64,000 bases of DNA from Shewanella kaireitica (GTDB lineage: Bacteria > Pseudomonadota > Gammaproteobacteria > Enterobacterales > Shewanellaceae), in contig NZ_JAKIKQ010000020.1 in NCBI RefSeq assembly GCF_023284045.1, positions 1 to 64,000 of the forward strand, in the 5' to 3' direction. Below, in pieces: positions 27,561 through 36,103 of the stretch. How positions within the stretch are numbered: position 1 is the first letter of the stretch; each line of letters starts with the position of its first letter. The translations under genes and the position numbers were made by a program. The notes below the pieces were generated by a model, which saw only the letters and a program-made list of their open reading frames with translations, searched no databases and was not told the origin of the DNA.

Positions 27561-28514
27561 TCAAGTCATTGCGAAAACAAAGGCAGCCTGTTTTCGATAT
27601 TCTGAAGGAGATATTCCAACAACATTTTTAAACAGTTTTGTAATACCACTTGGATTGCTATAACCAAAATCACTTGCTGCTTTTTTCAAGTTCCAGTTCT
27701 CTCGAATAAGTTGGCCTCTCATTCTCTGAAACTTAACTTTTTGCAGCGCCTCTGTGGGCGGGATTTTGAGTGTATGTAACGTTTTTAGTAACTTCCTTTC
27801 GCTACAACCTAACGTAAAGGCGATATTGTTTAGCGACAATTGGTCTGGTGGTAGCATATTAGCCGCAGCAGTAATTTTCTTCTCAACAGGGATTGGATTA
27901 TTTAGGCTAACTTTATCAGTAAGATTACTTTCTGATGGGTGTTTGGCCACAGTAATGCTAAACGCATTAGTGTCGAAGTAAACGGTTTCAAACTTATCAG
28001 CGTACTTGCCATAAAACCGTTTATCGAAGGGGAGCGCGATATTTAAATCTTGGTTTGATAGTCCCAAGAACGGTGACAGAATACTCTTAATCGTGGTGTG
28101 CAGCATCAAGTCGCCGTATTTGAGTACAGTATGATTGCTAAAGCGCTGGGAAATGAGTTTTATCTCGGTGTCTGTTTCCAACAGTTGTAACTTAGTCGAG
28201 CTTAATTTGCTGGAGTAGATTTTTGCAAAGCAGACCAGCATTTCGGCTGGTGTTCTAGCCTGTACCCCTAACATCTCGGCCATGCTGCCTTGGCTTCCTT
28301 GAATGTAAGGTTCAAGATCATAGTAAAAAAACTTATCTTCGCTATGCATTTCTACCGTATCTAGCGCAGTAAAAATCGCTTGGCCGCTAACGAGATCGGT
28401 GGGCTCTAGAGTTTTAAAATGACCAAATTTTGCTGGCATCGCAAATCGCGTGTCATCACAATACCTTAACAATTTCTGCGTCGACGCCGCAGGTCTAACA
28501 CTATACTTAATCAT
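27561..28514 (-). CDS. AraC family transcriptional regulator
   Basis: 317 residues. The N-terminal two thirds resemble the arabinose-binding-type domain of OruR/ArgR-like regulators. The C-terminal double helix-turn-helix is seen in LSLNNIAFTLGCSERKLLKT and LKKAASDFGYSNPSGITKLF, ending in the usual VVGISPSEYRK. It lies between the two octaheme cytochrome genes and is divergent from the second, so it may control one or both. ATG 28514. Confidence 0.85.
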   Translation of the reverse strand: MIKYSVRPAASTQKLLRYCDDTRFAMPAKFGHFKTLEPTDLVSGQAIFTALDTVEMHSEDKFFYYDLEPYIQGSQGSMAEMLGVQARTPAEMLVCFAKIYSSKLSSTKLQLLETDTEIKLISQRFSNHTVLKYGDLMLHTTIKSILSPFLGLSNQDLNIALPFDKRFYGKYADKFETVYFDTNAFSITVAKHPSESNLTDKVSLNNPIPVEKKITAAANMLPPDQLSLNNIAFTLGCSERKLLKTLHTLKIPPTEALQKVKFQRMRGQLIRENWNLKKAASDFGYSNPSGITKLFKNVVGISPSEYRKQAAFVFAMT

Positions 28515-28823
28515 AGGTATTCACCTTTACTCTAATTTAAACTGAGCCCCCCCAGACTGCATTTATGCATATTAAACTCCTTGTGTGGTAACCAGCTCTT
28601 TATGGGACTATGTACCTAGCATTGACGATTATTGTAGCGAGATATTCTTTAGCTTGCCGTGTTCGAGTAAGCAAAAAGTTAAATATGTGTACTTGGCATG
28701 TGACATTAATCACATTAGGTATCGGGGGGACAATTTTTCAAATTGAAGCCAATCGTGAAGTCATTAACCTGTTAATAGAAGGTTTATTCAATAAGCCTAT
28801 TATAAGAAGTAAAGGTGATGAAC
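28515..28823. other. Divergent promoter region of araC-type gene and octaheme cytochrome 2
   Basis: 309 bases holding a perfect CRP-type operator (28699-28714). A short + strand frame beginning at 28610 spans it but has no ribosome site or coding character and is not called. Confidence 0.6.
28699..28714. promoter_or_regulatory. CRP operator, perfect consensus
   Basis: TGTGACATTAATCACA matches the CRP consensus TGTGA-N6-TCACA exactly. It is 110 bases before the start codon of octaheme cytochrome 2. CRP is the main activator of anaerobic respiration genes in Shewanella, so CRP control of this cytochrome is likely. Confidence 0.8.
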
Positions 28824-30722
28824 ATGAGAAAATTAAGTGTAGTGTACTTAGCAATATTACCGATAATGTTTGGCTGTAACAGCGATGATGACACCCCGCC
28901 AGTAGAAGTTCCGACTAACCAAGCGCCTATAGCGATGCCTGATGTCGCCACAGTGACCCAAGGTGGTACGGTGGTGATTGATGTTTTAGCCAATGATAGC
29001 GACCCCGATGGTGATGAGTTAACCGTGGTTTCCGCCAGTGATTTAGAGATAGACAGTAATCATGTGGTGTACTATTCAGCTGATGATGACAAGGTGGGTG
29101 AGCAAACATTTAGCTATACCATTTCCGATGGCGACCTAGAGGCAAGCTCAACCATTACCATTACCGTTGAAGCCAAAGAACAACCGCCAGAACAAGAGGC
29201 TACTTTTGTTACGGCGCAAACCTGTAAGACATGCCATTCTAGCCAATACAATGAGTGGAAAGACACCACCCACGCTGACGATTATCGCACCCTGTATACT
29301 GGTGATGCCGATAAAACCATTGAAGCAATTATTCCTGAGTTAGACTGGGGCACTGAAGCTGACCCGATAACTCATCAAATAAAATATAAAGCAAATAATA
29401 GTATTACCACATACAAAGGTGATGACGGTAAATACTATGTGATTTTGCTTGATAAAGTGAATCCTGATAATAGTCAAACTTATCGCATTGACGGTATTTC
29501 ATCGACGACTTCCAAACAGTTTATCAGTTATGACTACGAGCAAAAGTCTGCCGATCCACAAGATGCCATCGGCCTTACCATGCCATTTGCTTGGGTGAAC
29601 TATGAAGGCAGAAGCTATTTTAGCGGCTTCTACACCAGTTCAGTGTTTTGGAACGCTGACGGTAGCCTTAAAAAGATGGATGACGTTCATAGCAATGGTG
29701 CGATTGTCGCCGACGAGTTACATAAAATGAGCTGGGAAAACCAGTGCATGACTTGTCATACGACAGGCTCTAAGGTGATGGGCTGGGAGGAGAATGACTA
29801 CTACGGCATGTTGGTGAGCAAAGGCAACATGCACAGTGGTGAAGTGGAAGATGGTATCTCTTGTGAGAAATGCCACAATGCCGGCTCTATTCATGCCACT
29901 TCGATGAATGGCGATGATATTACTAACCCAGCTAAGCTGACCTTTGAGCAGAAAAATGACAGCTGTGTGCAGTGCCACCAAATGTCGAAACATCATGATT
30001 TAAAACAATACTCGCAGTTATATCAATTTGTATTGGATGATGAAGGCAATCCAACTACTGAGCTTGGTAAGACATTTAAGGTGGGCGATCGCGTACTAGA
30101 CTTCACTACCTTTGATACCCAAGGTGTATGGCTAGGTACTGATCGGATTAAAGGTCAGAAAAACTCAGTGGTCGAGTACAATGGTTCAAAACATGCTGAG
30201 ATGCAGGTGGCGTGTAGCGATTGTCACAACCCACACAGCATGGAAGTTAACGCTCCTGCGGACAACCCAGATAAACTATGCCAGAACTGCCATGATAAAG
30301 GTGCCGATCATAAAATGCCGATCCACGATATGGTAGGAGCAACCTGTATGGACTGTCACTCAACAGCGATTAGCTCAGTGGCCTTTATGTGGGATAACAG
30401 CAGCCATGATTTTGAGGTGATAACACCTACTGAATCACTTGCGAACTATGATGCATTAGTGCCATATAGCCGCAATGAAGGTAGCGACCCACAGCAACAA
30501 GCTTACTTTAATATGGCTGTGAGCTGGGGACCTGCTTGTCATGCCGACGGCCCATTTGTACCAAGTGCATTTGTATGTACCTCTGCTGCGGTACTGCCAA
30601 ACGCCTGTGCCTCTTGCCATGATAAGGAGATGCCAACGATTGGTGTATTTGATGATGTTGAGCGTGCAAAACTGCTTAAAGGTGAAGAGCGTTATCAACG
30701 ATTCATAGACGCATCTAAGTAA
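28824..30722 (+). CDS. Octaheme c-type cytochrome lipoprotein with Ig-like domain (2)
   Basis: 632 residues. The lipoprotein signal is MRKLSVVYLAILPIMFGC. An Ig/cadherin-like domain with IDVLANDSDPDGDELTVV occupies about residues 30-115, then eight CxxCH sites: CKTCH, CMTCH, CEKCH, CVQCH, CSDCH, CQNCH, CMDCH and CASCH. An insert of roughly 150 residues between haems 1 and 2 makes it longer than cytochrome 1. The start at ATG 28824 has AAAGG 8 bases upstream; GTG 28815 and ATG 28818 have worse spacing. It is probably a surface or periplasmic electron-transfer protein under CRP control. Confidence 0.87.
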   Translation: MRKLSVVYLAILPIMFGCNSDDDTPPVEVPTNQAPIAMPDVATVTQGGTVVIDVLANDSDPDGDELTVVSASDLEIDSNHVVYYSADDDKVGEQTFSYTISDGDLEASSTITITVEAKEQPPEQEATFVTAQTCKTCHSSQYNEWKDTTHADDYRTLYTGDADKTIEAIIPELDWGTEADPITHQIKYKANNSITTYKGDDGKYYVILLDKVNPDNSQTYRIDGISSTTSKQFISYDYEQKSADPQDAIGLTMPFAWVNYEGRSYFSGFYTSSVFWNADGSLKKMDDVHSNGAIVADELHKMSWENQCMTCHTTGSKVMGWEENDYYGMLVSKGNMHSGEVEDGISCEKCHNAGSIHATSMNGDDITNPAKLTFEQKNDSCVQCHQMSKHHDLKQYSQLYQFVLDDEGNPTTELGKTFKVGDRVLDFTTFDTQGVWLGTDRIKGQKNSVVEYNGSKHAEMQVACSDCHNPHSMEVNAPADNPDKLCQNCHDKGADHKMPIHDMVGATCMDCHSTAISSVAFMWDNSSHDFEVITPTESLANYDALVPYSRNEGSDPQQQAYFNMAVSWGPACHADGPFVPSAFVCTSAAVLPNACASCHDKEMPTIGVFDDVERAKLLKGEERYQRFIDASK

Positions 30723-30745
30723 ATAGCTCTCATTCCCCCCTGCCC

Positions 30746-30771
30746 AAAGCCACTACCCATGTAGTGGCTTT
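30746..30771 (+). terminator. Hairpin terminator after octaheme cytochrome 2
   Basis: Perfect 11-bp stem AAAGCCACTAC/GTAGTGGCTTT around a CCAT loop with extra T residues after it, 23 bases past the stop. Confidence 0.9.
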
Positions 30772-30919
30772 TTAACGGCTACGTTAGATCTATAAAACCC
30801 AATATAAGAGATAACTAGCTAGGTGCAGCTACCGCTAACTTCAACGGCATGAACGATACTATTTTGTTATCTCGTCAGCCTGGGATTATCTAAGGTCGAT
30901 ATTATGCTGTCAGCGATAA

Positions 30920-31504
30920 CTACTTATGGCCCCAAGGCACAGGCGGCAGTGCCACAGGCTTGGTTAGATCAAAGTCGACTCTAAAGTCACGTTCTTCTCG
31001 GGTTAACCGATAAGTGAACTGTTCAGGTTTAACATACATATGCCACACATTAGTGATAGAAACATCTAAGCCGTTCTCTCTGAAGTTATTAATCGAATAA
31101 GCATCAACCGGGAAAGACTGCTCTGTCGCGGCACCCATATCAGCAGTCATGCCGCCATACATAGTCACTTTATCTTCACTACCATCTTTATGGCGGTGAT
31201 CATGCGCCAGGTGCAGACCATACTGAGTCTTAGTGATCACCCAGGTTCTAGAGTGATCATCACCAACATGAAACGGCACTTTAAGCTCGGTATCGCTACA
31301 CTCGCGCACATGCATAATCAGTTTTTTGCCACTAAATGCAGAATCAGCTGTATTTCCCGCTGTCACCGTACCTTGAAATGCTTTGCCACAATGAGCCGCG
31401 AGATTATCGAAAAAAGCGCTCTGCTCTGAAGTCACAGCCATAGCTGGTAGCGATAGTGCGCCAACCGTTAACAATGCAATTTGTGAGTATTTTGTTGTTT
31501 TCAT
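30920..31504 (-). CDS. Secreted protein of unknown function
   Basis: 194 residues with a clear signal peptide (cleavage near PAMAVT). The mature protein has two cysteines (in AAHCGKAF and VRECSD) that could form a disulphide, and a His/Asp-rich centre LAHDHRHKDGSEDK. Not recognised. It lies between the octaheme cytochromes and the TtrAB-like genes, on the strand of the latter, with a terminator at 31583-31616 and the tail array between. A link to respiration is only positional. ATG 31504, with GGAGA upstream on the minus strand. Confidence 0.75.
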   Translation of the reverse strand: MKTTKYSQIALLTVGALSLPAMAVTSEQSAFFDNLAAHCGKAFQGTVTAGNTADSAFSGKKLIMHVRECSDTELKVPFHVGDDHSRTWVITKTQYGLHLAHDHRHKDGSEDKVTMYGGMTADMGAATEQSFPVDAYSINNFRENGLDVSITNVWHMYVKPEQFTYRLTREERDFRVDFDLTKPVALPPVPWGHK

Positions 31505-31582
31505 TATTATCTCCGATGATTTGTGACTAACCCTATCATAAACAGATAAATTTTAACTTAAGAGGCCAACGCTCGGCGGGAG

Positions 31583-31616
31583 TAAAAAATCCCCTCAGTG
31601 AAAAAGTGCTGAGGGG
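31583..31616 (-). terminator. Minus-strand terminator at the end of the tail array
   Basis: Perfect 8-bp arms CCCCTCAG/CTGAGGGG with a 10-base loop; on the minus strand it is followed by ATTTTTT. It ends the transcription unit of the TtrA-like gene and its tail copies. Confidence 0.85.
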
Positions 31617-31638
31617 GAAACTTGCAGGATGATATGAA

Positions 31639-31825
31639 CTAAACCTTCTCAACTCGGATTGGAATGCCATGGCGGCAGTTCGCACCAATCCAGTAATCAT
31701 TGAGCATACTCGCAGTTTGATTACGGGTCGGATCTGCATTGGAAGCATTTGATTAAGATGCTTAAGAGCAGAAAAGCCCCCTCAGCCAAATAGAACACTG
31801 AGGGGAAATTGGTTGCTGATGAATT
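31639..31825 (-). repeat. Tail-array unit 1 (copy of the last 31 codons of the TtrA-like gene plus hairpin)
   Basis: Bases 31639-31734 repeat the final 31 codons and stop of the gene at 32363-35398, with a Thr-to-Ile change at codon 16 and several third-base differences. The rest of the unit holds AAGCAT/ATGCTT arms and a CCCCTCAG/CTGAGGGG hairpin (31778-31805). The distance to the next copy is 185 bases. There is no start codon in frame, so it should not be translated on its own. Confidence 0.9.
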
Positions 31826-32009
31826 AAACCTTCTCAACTCGGATTGGAATACCGTGGCGGCAGTTAGCCCCAGTCCAATAATCATTGAGCATACTCGCAG
31901 TTTGATTACGAGTCGGATCTGCATTGGAAGCATTTGATTAAGATGCTTAAGAGCAGAAAGCCCCCTCAGCCAAATAGAACACTGAAGGGAAATTGGTTGC
32001 TGGTGAACT
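31824..32009 (-). repeat. Tail-array unit 2
   Basis: Coding part 31824-31919 gives the same 31-residue tail, entirely synonymous with the intact gene but with TAA in place of TAG as stop. It shares the GGG GCT codon pair with the intact gene, unlike units 1, 3 and 4. A hairpin lies at 31962-31989 with one mismatch. Period 184 bases. Confidence 0.9.
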
Positions 32010-32193
32010 AAACCTTCTCAACTCGGATTGGAATACCGTGGCGGCAGTTCGCACCAGTCCAGTAATCATTGAGCATACTCGCAGTTTGATTACGGGTCGG
32101 ATCTGCATTGGAAGCATTTGATTAAGATGCTTAAGCGCAGAAAGCCCCCTCAGCCAAATAGAACACTGAGGGGAAATTGGTTGCTGATGAACT
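32008..32193 (-). repeat. Tail-array unit 3
   Basis: Coding part 32008-32103, synonymous with the intact gene tail. Hairpin at 32146-32173. Period 184 bases. The bases before the tail, like those of units 1 and 2, are one base short of the in-frame version in unit 4. Confidence 0.9.
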
Positions 32194-32364
32194 AAACCTT
32201 CTCAACTCGGATTGGAATACCGTGGCGACAGTTCGCACCAGTCCAATAATCATTGAGCATACTCGCAGTTTGATTACGGGTCGGATCTGCATTGGAATCC
32301 ATTTGATTTAAATGCTTAAGGTTGCCCCTCAAAACGCCATGCAAAGAGGGGATCCGTTTTAACT
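32192..32364 (-). repeat. Tail-array unit 4
   Basis: Coding part 32192-32287, synonymous with the intact tail. Upstream of it the frame stays open as NQMDSNADPTRN, compared with NQMIPSDPTRN in the intact gene, so this copy extends the homology a few codons in frame. Its 3'-neighbouring hairpin is the different CCCCTC/GAGGGG stem at 32325-32351 that directly follows the intact gene. Distance to the intact tail is 171 bases. Confidence 0.9.
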
Positions 32365-35300
32365 AAACCTTCTCAACTCGGATTGGAATACCGTGGCGAC
32401 AGTTAGCCCCAGTCCAATAATCATTGAGCATACTCGCAGTCTGATTACGGGTCGGATCCGAAGGGATCATTTGATTAATAGCAACACCACCTGCTCGCTC
32501 CTTTAAGCCTGCTAGCTTTTTGCCATTAATCACTCGGTCATCACCACCAAATCCTTTTGAATGACCAAATCCATGGGAGACACATACCGCACCTTTGGCC
32601 ACACCTAGATCCGTTTGCAACCTGCCTTCAGCAGGTTTGCCATTGGCAGTAACCAACCGTACGGTGTCACCGTCCTTAAGGTTTTGCTGTTGAGCAGTCT
32701 CTGTATGCATATAAACAAAGTTGGTTGGACTTATCTCTGCTATGCGTTTGTAAGCGACCGCATAGTTAGAGCGCACTGTCGCTTTATAGCTAGAAAATAG
32801 CAGTGGATATTCAGAACTTGGCCAATGACTGTCCCAGCTATCACCATTCCAAAAACGATGCTCATGATAAGTGACTGTGCCTGGATAGTATTCGCCAGAA
32901 TAAGCGTGGCGAACCTGTGCTACTGCTTCGTGATAAAGCTGCAAACATTTAGCCCCTGCGCCTTTAATGAAGTCACCGTCATAGCGATCATCAGCCACAT
33001 AGTAACCACCACGTGATAACAGCGCCTCAACCTCTGCTGCCTCTGTTGCTGTTAGTCTTGGCGTTAAAGGTTTCATCGCATAATCTAGCCCAGCCCACTG
33101 CCGATCTTCGGCTGTTACCGTTGGCAAGCTTTCACACTGCGCTGCCACATTAGCAAGGTATTTAGCATGCCAATCTTCGAAACAAAGTAGATCTGCGCTA
33201 GAACCATCTTCCCGAGCAATCGCCCCTTTACCAAAACCAGGAAGTTGCATATCTAGCGCGATATCAACCAGTAACTGCTCCATACATACGTGCTGGCCTG
33301 CAGCAGTTTTAACCGTTCTAGGCGTCACCAAAGGCGCAGCAGCAACCACACCTAACATGTGTGAACCCCACATACGATCCGCGGCATACTCTTCCAGCAT
33401 TGAACGATCCGGAATAAAGTAATCAGCGTAGCGGTTGGTTTCATTCATATGGCAATCAATACCAATAACTAACGGTAAACGTTTAGGATCTGCAATACTC
33501 GCGACCACTTCTTGGCTGATTGATGCCGCACTATAAAGGAAGTTGTTGCGCCAGTTGAACAACACCTTAGCTTGATAAGGATCACTATTGGCATGGCTGG
33601 TCCACTGCTCTGCCGCATTCATTGCTGGCAAGACTTCATGCCATGGCGTGCTCGCCGGGTAAGGGTTTTGGCCTTTGGCGACTTTCTGTTGATACTCGGT
33701 TGATGATTCATAAGCGCCATCTCGACAAGCATTAACCACACCATCAAGGCTGACACCATTGTCGATATTGGCCAGATCGTAACGACCTTCCATACCGCCA
33801 ATCGGACCATTACCGTAAATCGCACCACCTTTTGCATCATGACTGCCAACCAAAGTATTTAAGGTTGCCCAGATCCATCCCATCACATAACCATCTGATG
33901 AGTTAGTACCACCGTTACCTGCCACACAAGCCTTACGCCCATAATGGCCTAAATCTTTGGCAACTTGGCGCATATCTGCAACTGCAATACCCGACTTAGC
34001 AGCATACTCTTGCATACTGGTGCGCTGCGACTCCTCTCTAAGTAGATACAGTGAAGAGGCAAGGGTAACTTTACGTCCAGCATTGTCTTTAAGGGTTTTC
34101 CTAACAAACAACTCCGCTTTATCACCACTTTCTGCAGAGACAAACTCTTGGCTACCCGCTTTAATGATGATCGCTTCATCGCCCCCTAAGCCAAAGTCTT
34201 TGGCTTTCGCAAAGCGGCGATATTGCGGATGCTTTGGATCAACAATCACTAAATGACCCGCATTGGTGTAATTGAGTTCGCCTGCTGCCTTAGCAGCCTG
34301 CTCACTAGCACCTTCAAGATGAGTTTTATTAAACCAACCCTCTTCCAGCATAGTGCGGATAACACCAAAGGAGAATGCTGCATCTTGTCCGGGTTTGACC
34401 GCCAACCAAGTCGCATTAGTGTCTGCTGCCACCGTGGTGCGTAGCAACGGATCAACACAAACATACTTAAATTTTCTATCGACTCGGCTATCTGCAAGGC
34501 CACGACCAACACGGTTTAAGCTCGCGCCTGAAGACCCAGGGCTGGTTCCCATAAATAGGCCGTACTCGACATTTTCCCAATCAACATCATTGAGCCACTC
34601 TTCAAAGCCCGCCGCCATACCCAAACTGTAACCGGTTGCTTGGGCAGCGCCACAATAGGCATGTTTAGTGCCTAAATTACTGGTGCCCCACGCTTGCTGC
34701 ATAAAACGCGCATAGAAGCTGCCACGTAACGTGTCTTCTGCACAGTAAGTGGCAAACAAGTGGTTAGCTGCAGAGCCAAACTCTGGGTAGCCCGGTTTTA
34801 CTGGTTTATCGAGTTGACGCAGACTACGTAAGCCTTCGACGTGGCCTTCACCAAATAGATCGCCACCGGCTAAAATCTCTTGCAGTGCTTGCTCGTAACT
34901 AATAGTGACCCATCTACCTTCACCACGCTTACCATCGCGCTTAAGCACTTGGGTGACACGGCGTTCATCATCGACAGAGTCAGCACAACTTGCACCTTTA
35001 GCACAGGTTGTAGCACGGTTTTCTAGCCCTTTCTCTCCCGCTAAGGCGATATAGCTCTGCTTAACACTGGTTTCAATTGGTAGCGGTGAACCGGAGTTAT
35101 TTTCACAATATGGATTACCACCGACTTTTAAGATCTTGTCATTTTTAGCATCGACACGGACTCGCAGGCCACAAATGTTATAGCAGCTAAAGCAGCGTGA
35201 ATAAGCGGTACGAACACCCGCAGTTTGCTGCCATTCACCATTAGCATCTTGCTGACACTCTGGCGGGATCGGATGGCCAAATCGGCTCACATCTTGACTA

Positions 35301-35398
35301 CGCACAGGATGTATCGGCTTGGATTTATCCCCACAACCAACAGTTGCCGCAGCGACAGAAACAACGCCTGCCTGCGTTAAAAATTTACGTCTATCCAT
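32363..35398 (-). CDS. TtrA/ArrA-like molybdopterin oxidoreductase, Tat-exported
   Basis: 1011-residue catalytic subunit of the DMSO reductase superfamily. Tat signal MDRRKFLTQAG (with a VGC that could be a lipobox at Cys22). The [4Fe-4S] ligands are Cys69-x2-Cys72-x3-Cys76 and Cys132; Cys249 in KHAYCGAAQATG is the likely Mo ligand. Length and motifs are nearest to tetrathionate/arsenate-type reductases, but the substrate cannot be read from sequence. It is encoded just upstream of the tail array that repeats its last 31 codons, and 9 bases downstream of the Fe-S subunit gene. No NrfD/TtrC-type membrane anchor gene is present. Confidence 0.82.
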   Translation of the reverse strand: MDRRKFLTQAGVVSVAAATVGCGDKSKPIHPVRSQDVSRFGHPIPPECQQDANGEWQQTAGVRTAYSRCFSCYNICGLRVRVDAKNDKILKVGGNPYCENNSGSPLPIETSVKQSYIALAGEKGLENRATTCAKGASCADSVDDERRVTQVLKRDGKRGEGRWVTISYEQALQEILAGGDLFGEGHVEGLRSLRQLDKPVKPGYPEFGSAANHLFATYCAEDTLRGSFYARFMQQAWGTSNLGTKHAYCGAAQATGYSLGMAAGFEEWLNDVDWENVEYGLFMGTSPGSSGASLNRVGRGLADSRVDRKFKYVCVDPLLRTTVAADTNATWLAVKPGQDAAFSFGVIRTMLEEGWFNKTHLEGASEQAAKAAGELNYTNAGHLVIVDPKHPQYRRFAKAKDFGLGGDEAIIIKAGSQEFVSAESGDKAELFVRKTLKDNAGRKVTLASSLYLLREESQRTSMQEYAAKSGIAVADMRQVAKDLGHYGRKACVAGNGGTNSSDGYVMGWIWATLNTLVGSHDAKGGAIYGNGPIGGMEGRYDLANIDNGVSLDGVVNACRDGAYESSTEYQQKVAKGQNPYPASTPWHEVLPAMNAAEQWTSHANSDPYQAKVLFNWRNNFLYSAASISQEVVASIADPKRLPLVIGIDCHMNETNRYADYFIPDRSMLEEYAADRMWGSHMLGVVAAAPLVTPRTVKTAAGQHVCMEQLLVDIALDMQLPGFGKGAIAREDGSSADLLCFEDWHAKYLANVAAQCESLPTVTAEDRQWAGLDYAMKPLTPRLTATEAAEVEALLSRGGYYVADDRYDGDFIKGAGAKCLQLYHEAVAQVRHAYSGEYYPGTVTYHEHRFWNGDSWDSHWPSSEYPLLFSSYKATVRSNYAVAYKRIAEISPTNFVYMHTETAQQQNLKDGDTVRLVTANGKPAEGRLQTDLGVAKGAVCVSHGFGHSKGFGGDDRVINGKKLAGLKERAGGVAINQMIPSDPTRNQTASMLNDYWTGANCRHGIPIRVEKV

Positions 35399-35407
35399 TA
35401 CCAGCTC

Positions 35408-36103
35408 CTAGCGTTGCCATTCGAGGAAGTTAAGTGACAAAATCTGTTTATCCTGTGGCTGTTCAGGCAAACCGATATAAAAGATATTTGGTTTAGTCCC
35501 CTCTCCAGCCAACATGGCGTACACCTTATTATCAGCAACCAGTTTTGAGACGGTGCTAGTGGGATCGTTTAAATCGCCAAAGCTGCGCGCCTCGCCAATG
35601 CAGGTTTCTACACAGGCAGGCAGCAGCCCCGCTGATACACGATGAATACAGAAGTTACATTTTTCAGGAGGAGTCTCTAAGCTTTCATCTTTACGTCTTG
35701 CCCCATATGGACAAGCATCGACACATAACTGGCAGTGAATACACTCGTCATGATCGATCACCACAATGCCATCTTCCTCGCGTTTGTAAGTTGCCTCAGC
35801 AGGGCAAACATCAACACAAGGAGGGTTATCACATTGATTACATTGATTAGGTACCGCAAGCGTCGCTAAGCCGGTGCTGGTTTCGAGTGCCGCTTGGTTG
35901 ACACGCGTTCGACAACGGCCTGCCTCAGTTTGGTTTTCCATTGCACAGGACACAGTACAAGATAGACAGCCTGTGCAACGGCGAACATCAAACACCATAG
36001 CCAATCTTTTCCCAGCGGTTTTAGCTTGAAGTTGCGCGCTAGGGATGAGAGTCAACATTGCTCCACCAGCGGCCATTTTTAATATGGATCGTCTATCCAA
36101 CAT
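35408..36103 (-). CDS. TtrB-like four-cluster ferredoxin subunit, Tat signal
   Basis: 231 residues. The N-terminus MLDRRSILKMAAGGAML is a twin-arginine signal, then four cysteine sets: CTGCLSCTVSC, CNQCDNPPCVDVC, CIHCQLCVDAC and CNFCIHRVSAGLLPACVETC, giving four [4Fe-4S] clusters. It is the electron-transfer subunit of the enzyme at 32363-35398 and is transcribed first. With no membrane subunit beside it, electrons may come from a shared quinol dehydrogenase or from the nearby periplasmic cytochromes (inference). Confidence 0.87.
   Translation of the reverse strand: MLDRRSILKMAAGGAMLTLIPSAQLQAKTAGKRLAMVFDVRRCTGCLSCTVSCAMENQTEAGRCRTRVNQAALETSTGLATLAVPNQCNQCDNPPCVDVCPAEATYKREEDGIVVIDHDECIHCQLCVDACPYGARRKDESLETPPEKCNFCIHRVSAGLLPACVETCIGEARSFGDLNDPTSTVSKLVADNKVYAMLAGEGTKPNIFYIGLPEQPQDKQILSLNFLEWQR

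Noticed and set aside
28610..28879. 89-residue + strand ORF over the CRP site
   Set aside because: No ribosome site, no family similarity, overlaps the promoter and the lipoprotein start of octaheme cytochrome 2.
31536..31933. Two 70-residue minus-strand ORFs starting MLPMQIR
   Set aside because: They are out-of-frame readings through the tail copies, without a ribosome site; the homologous frame is the one encoding the enzyme tail.
31639..32365. att sites left by an integrative element targeting the gene's 3' end
   Set aside because: 3'-end duplication is typical of integrases, but no integrase or cargo lies between copies and spacing is regular. Not excluded, but not supported.
31583..32460. 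CRISPR array or diversity-generating retroelement repeats
   Set aside because: Repeat units of about 184 bases contain no spacers, and there are no cas genes. For a DGR there is no reverse transcriptase, and the variation is at synonymous third bases rather than adenine-directed changes.
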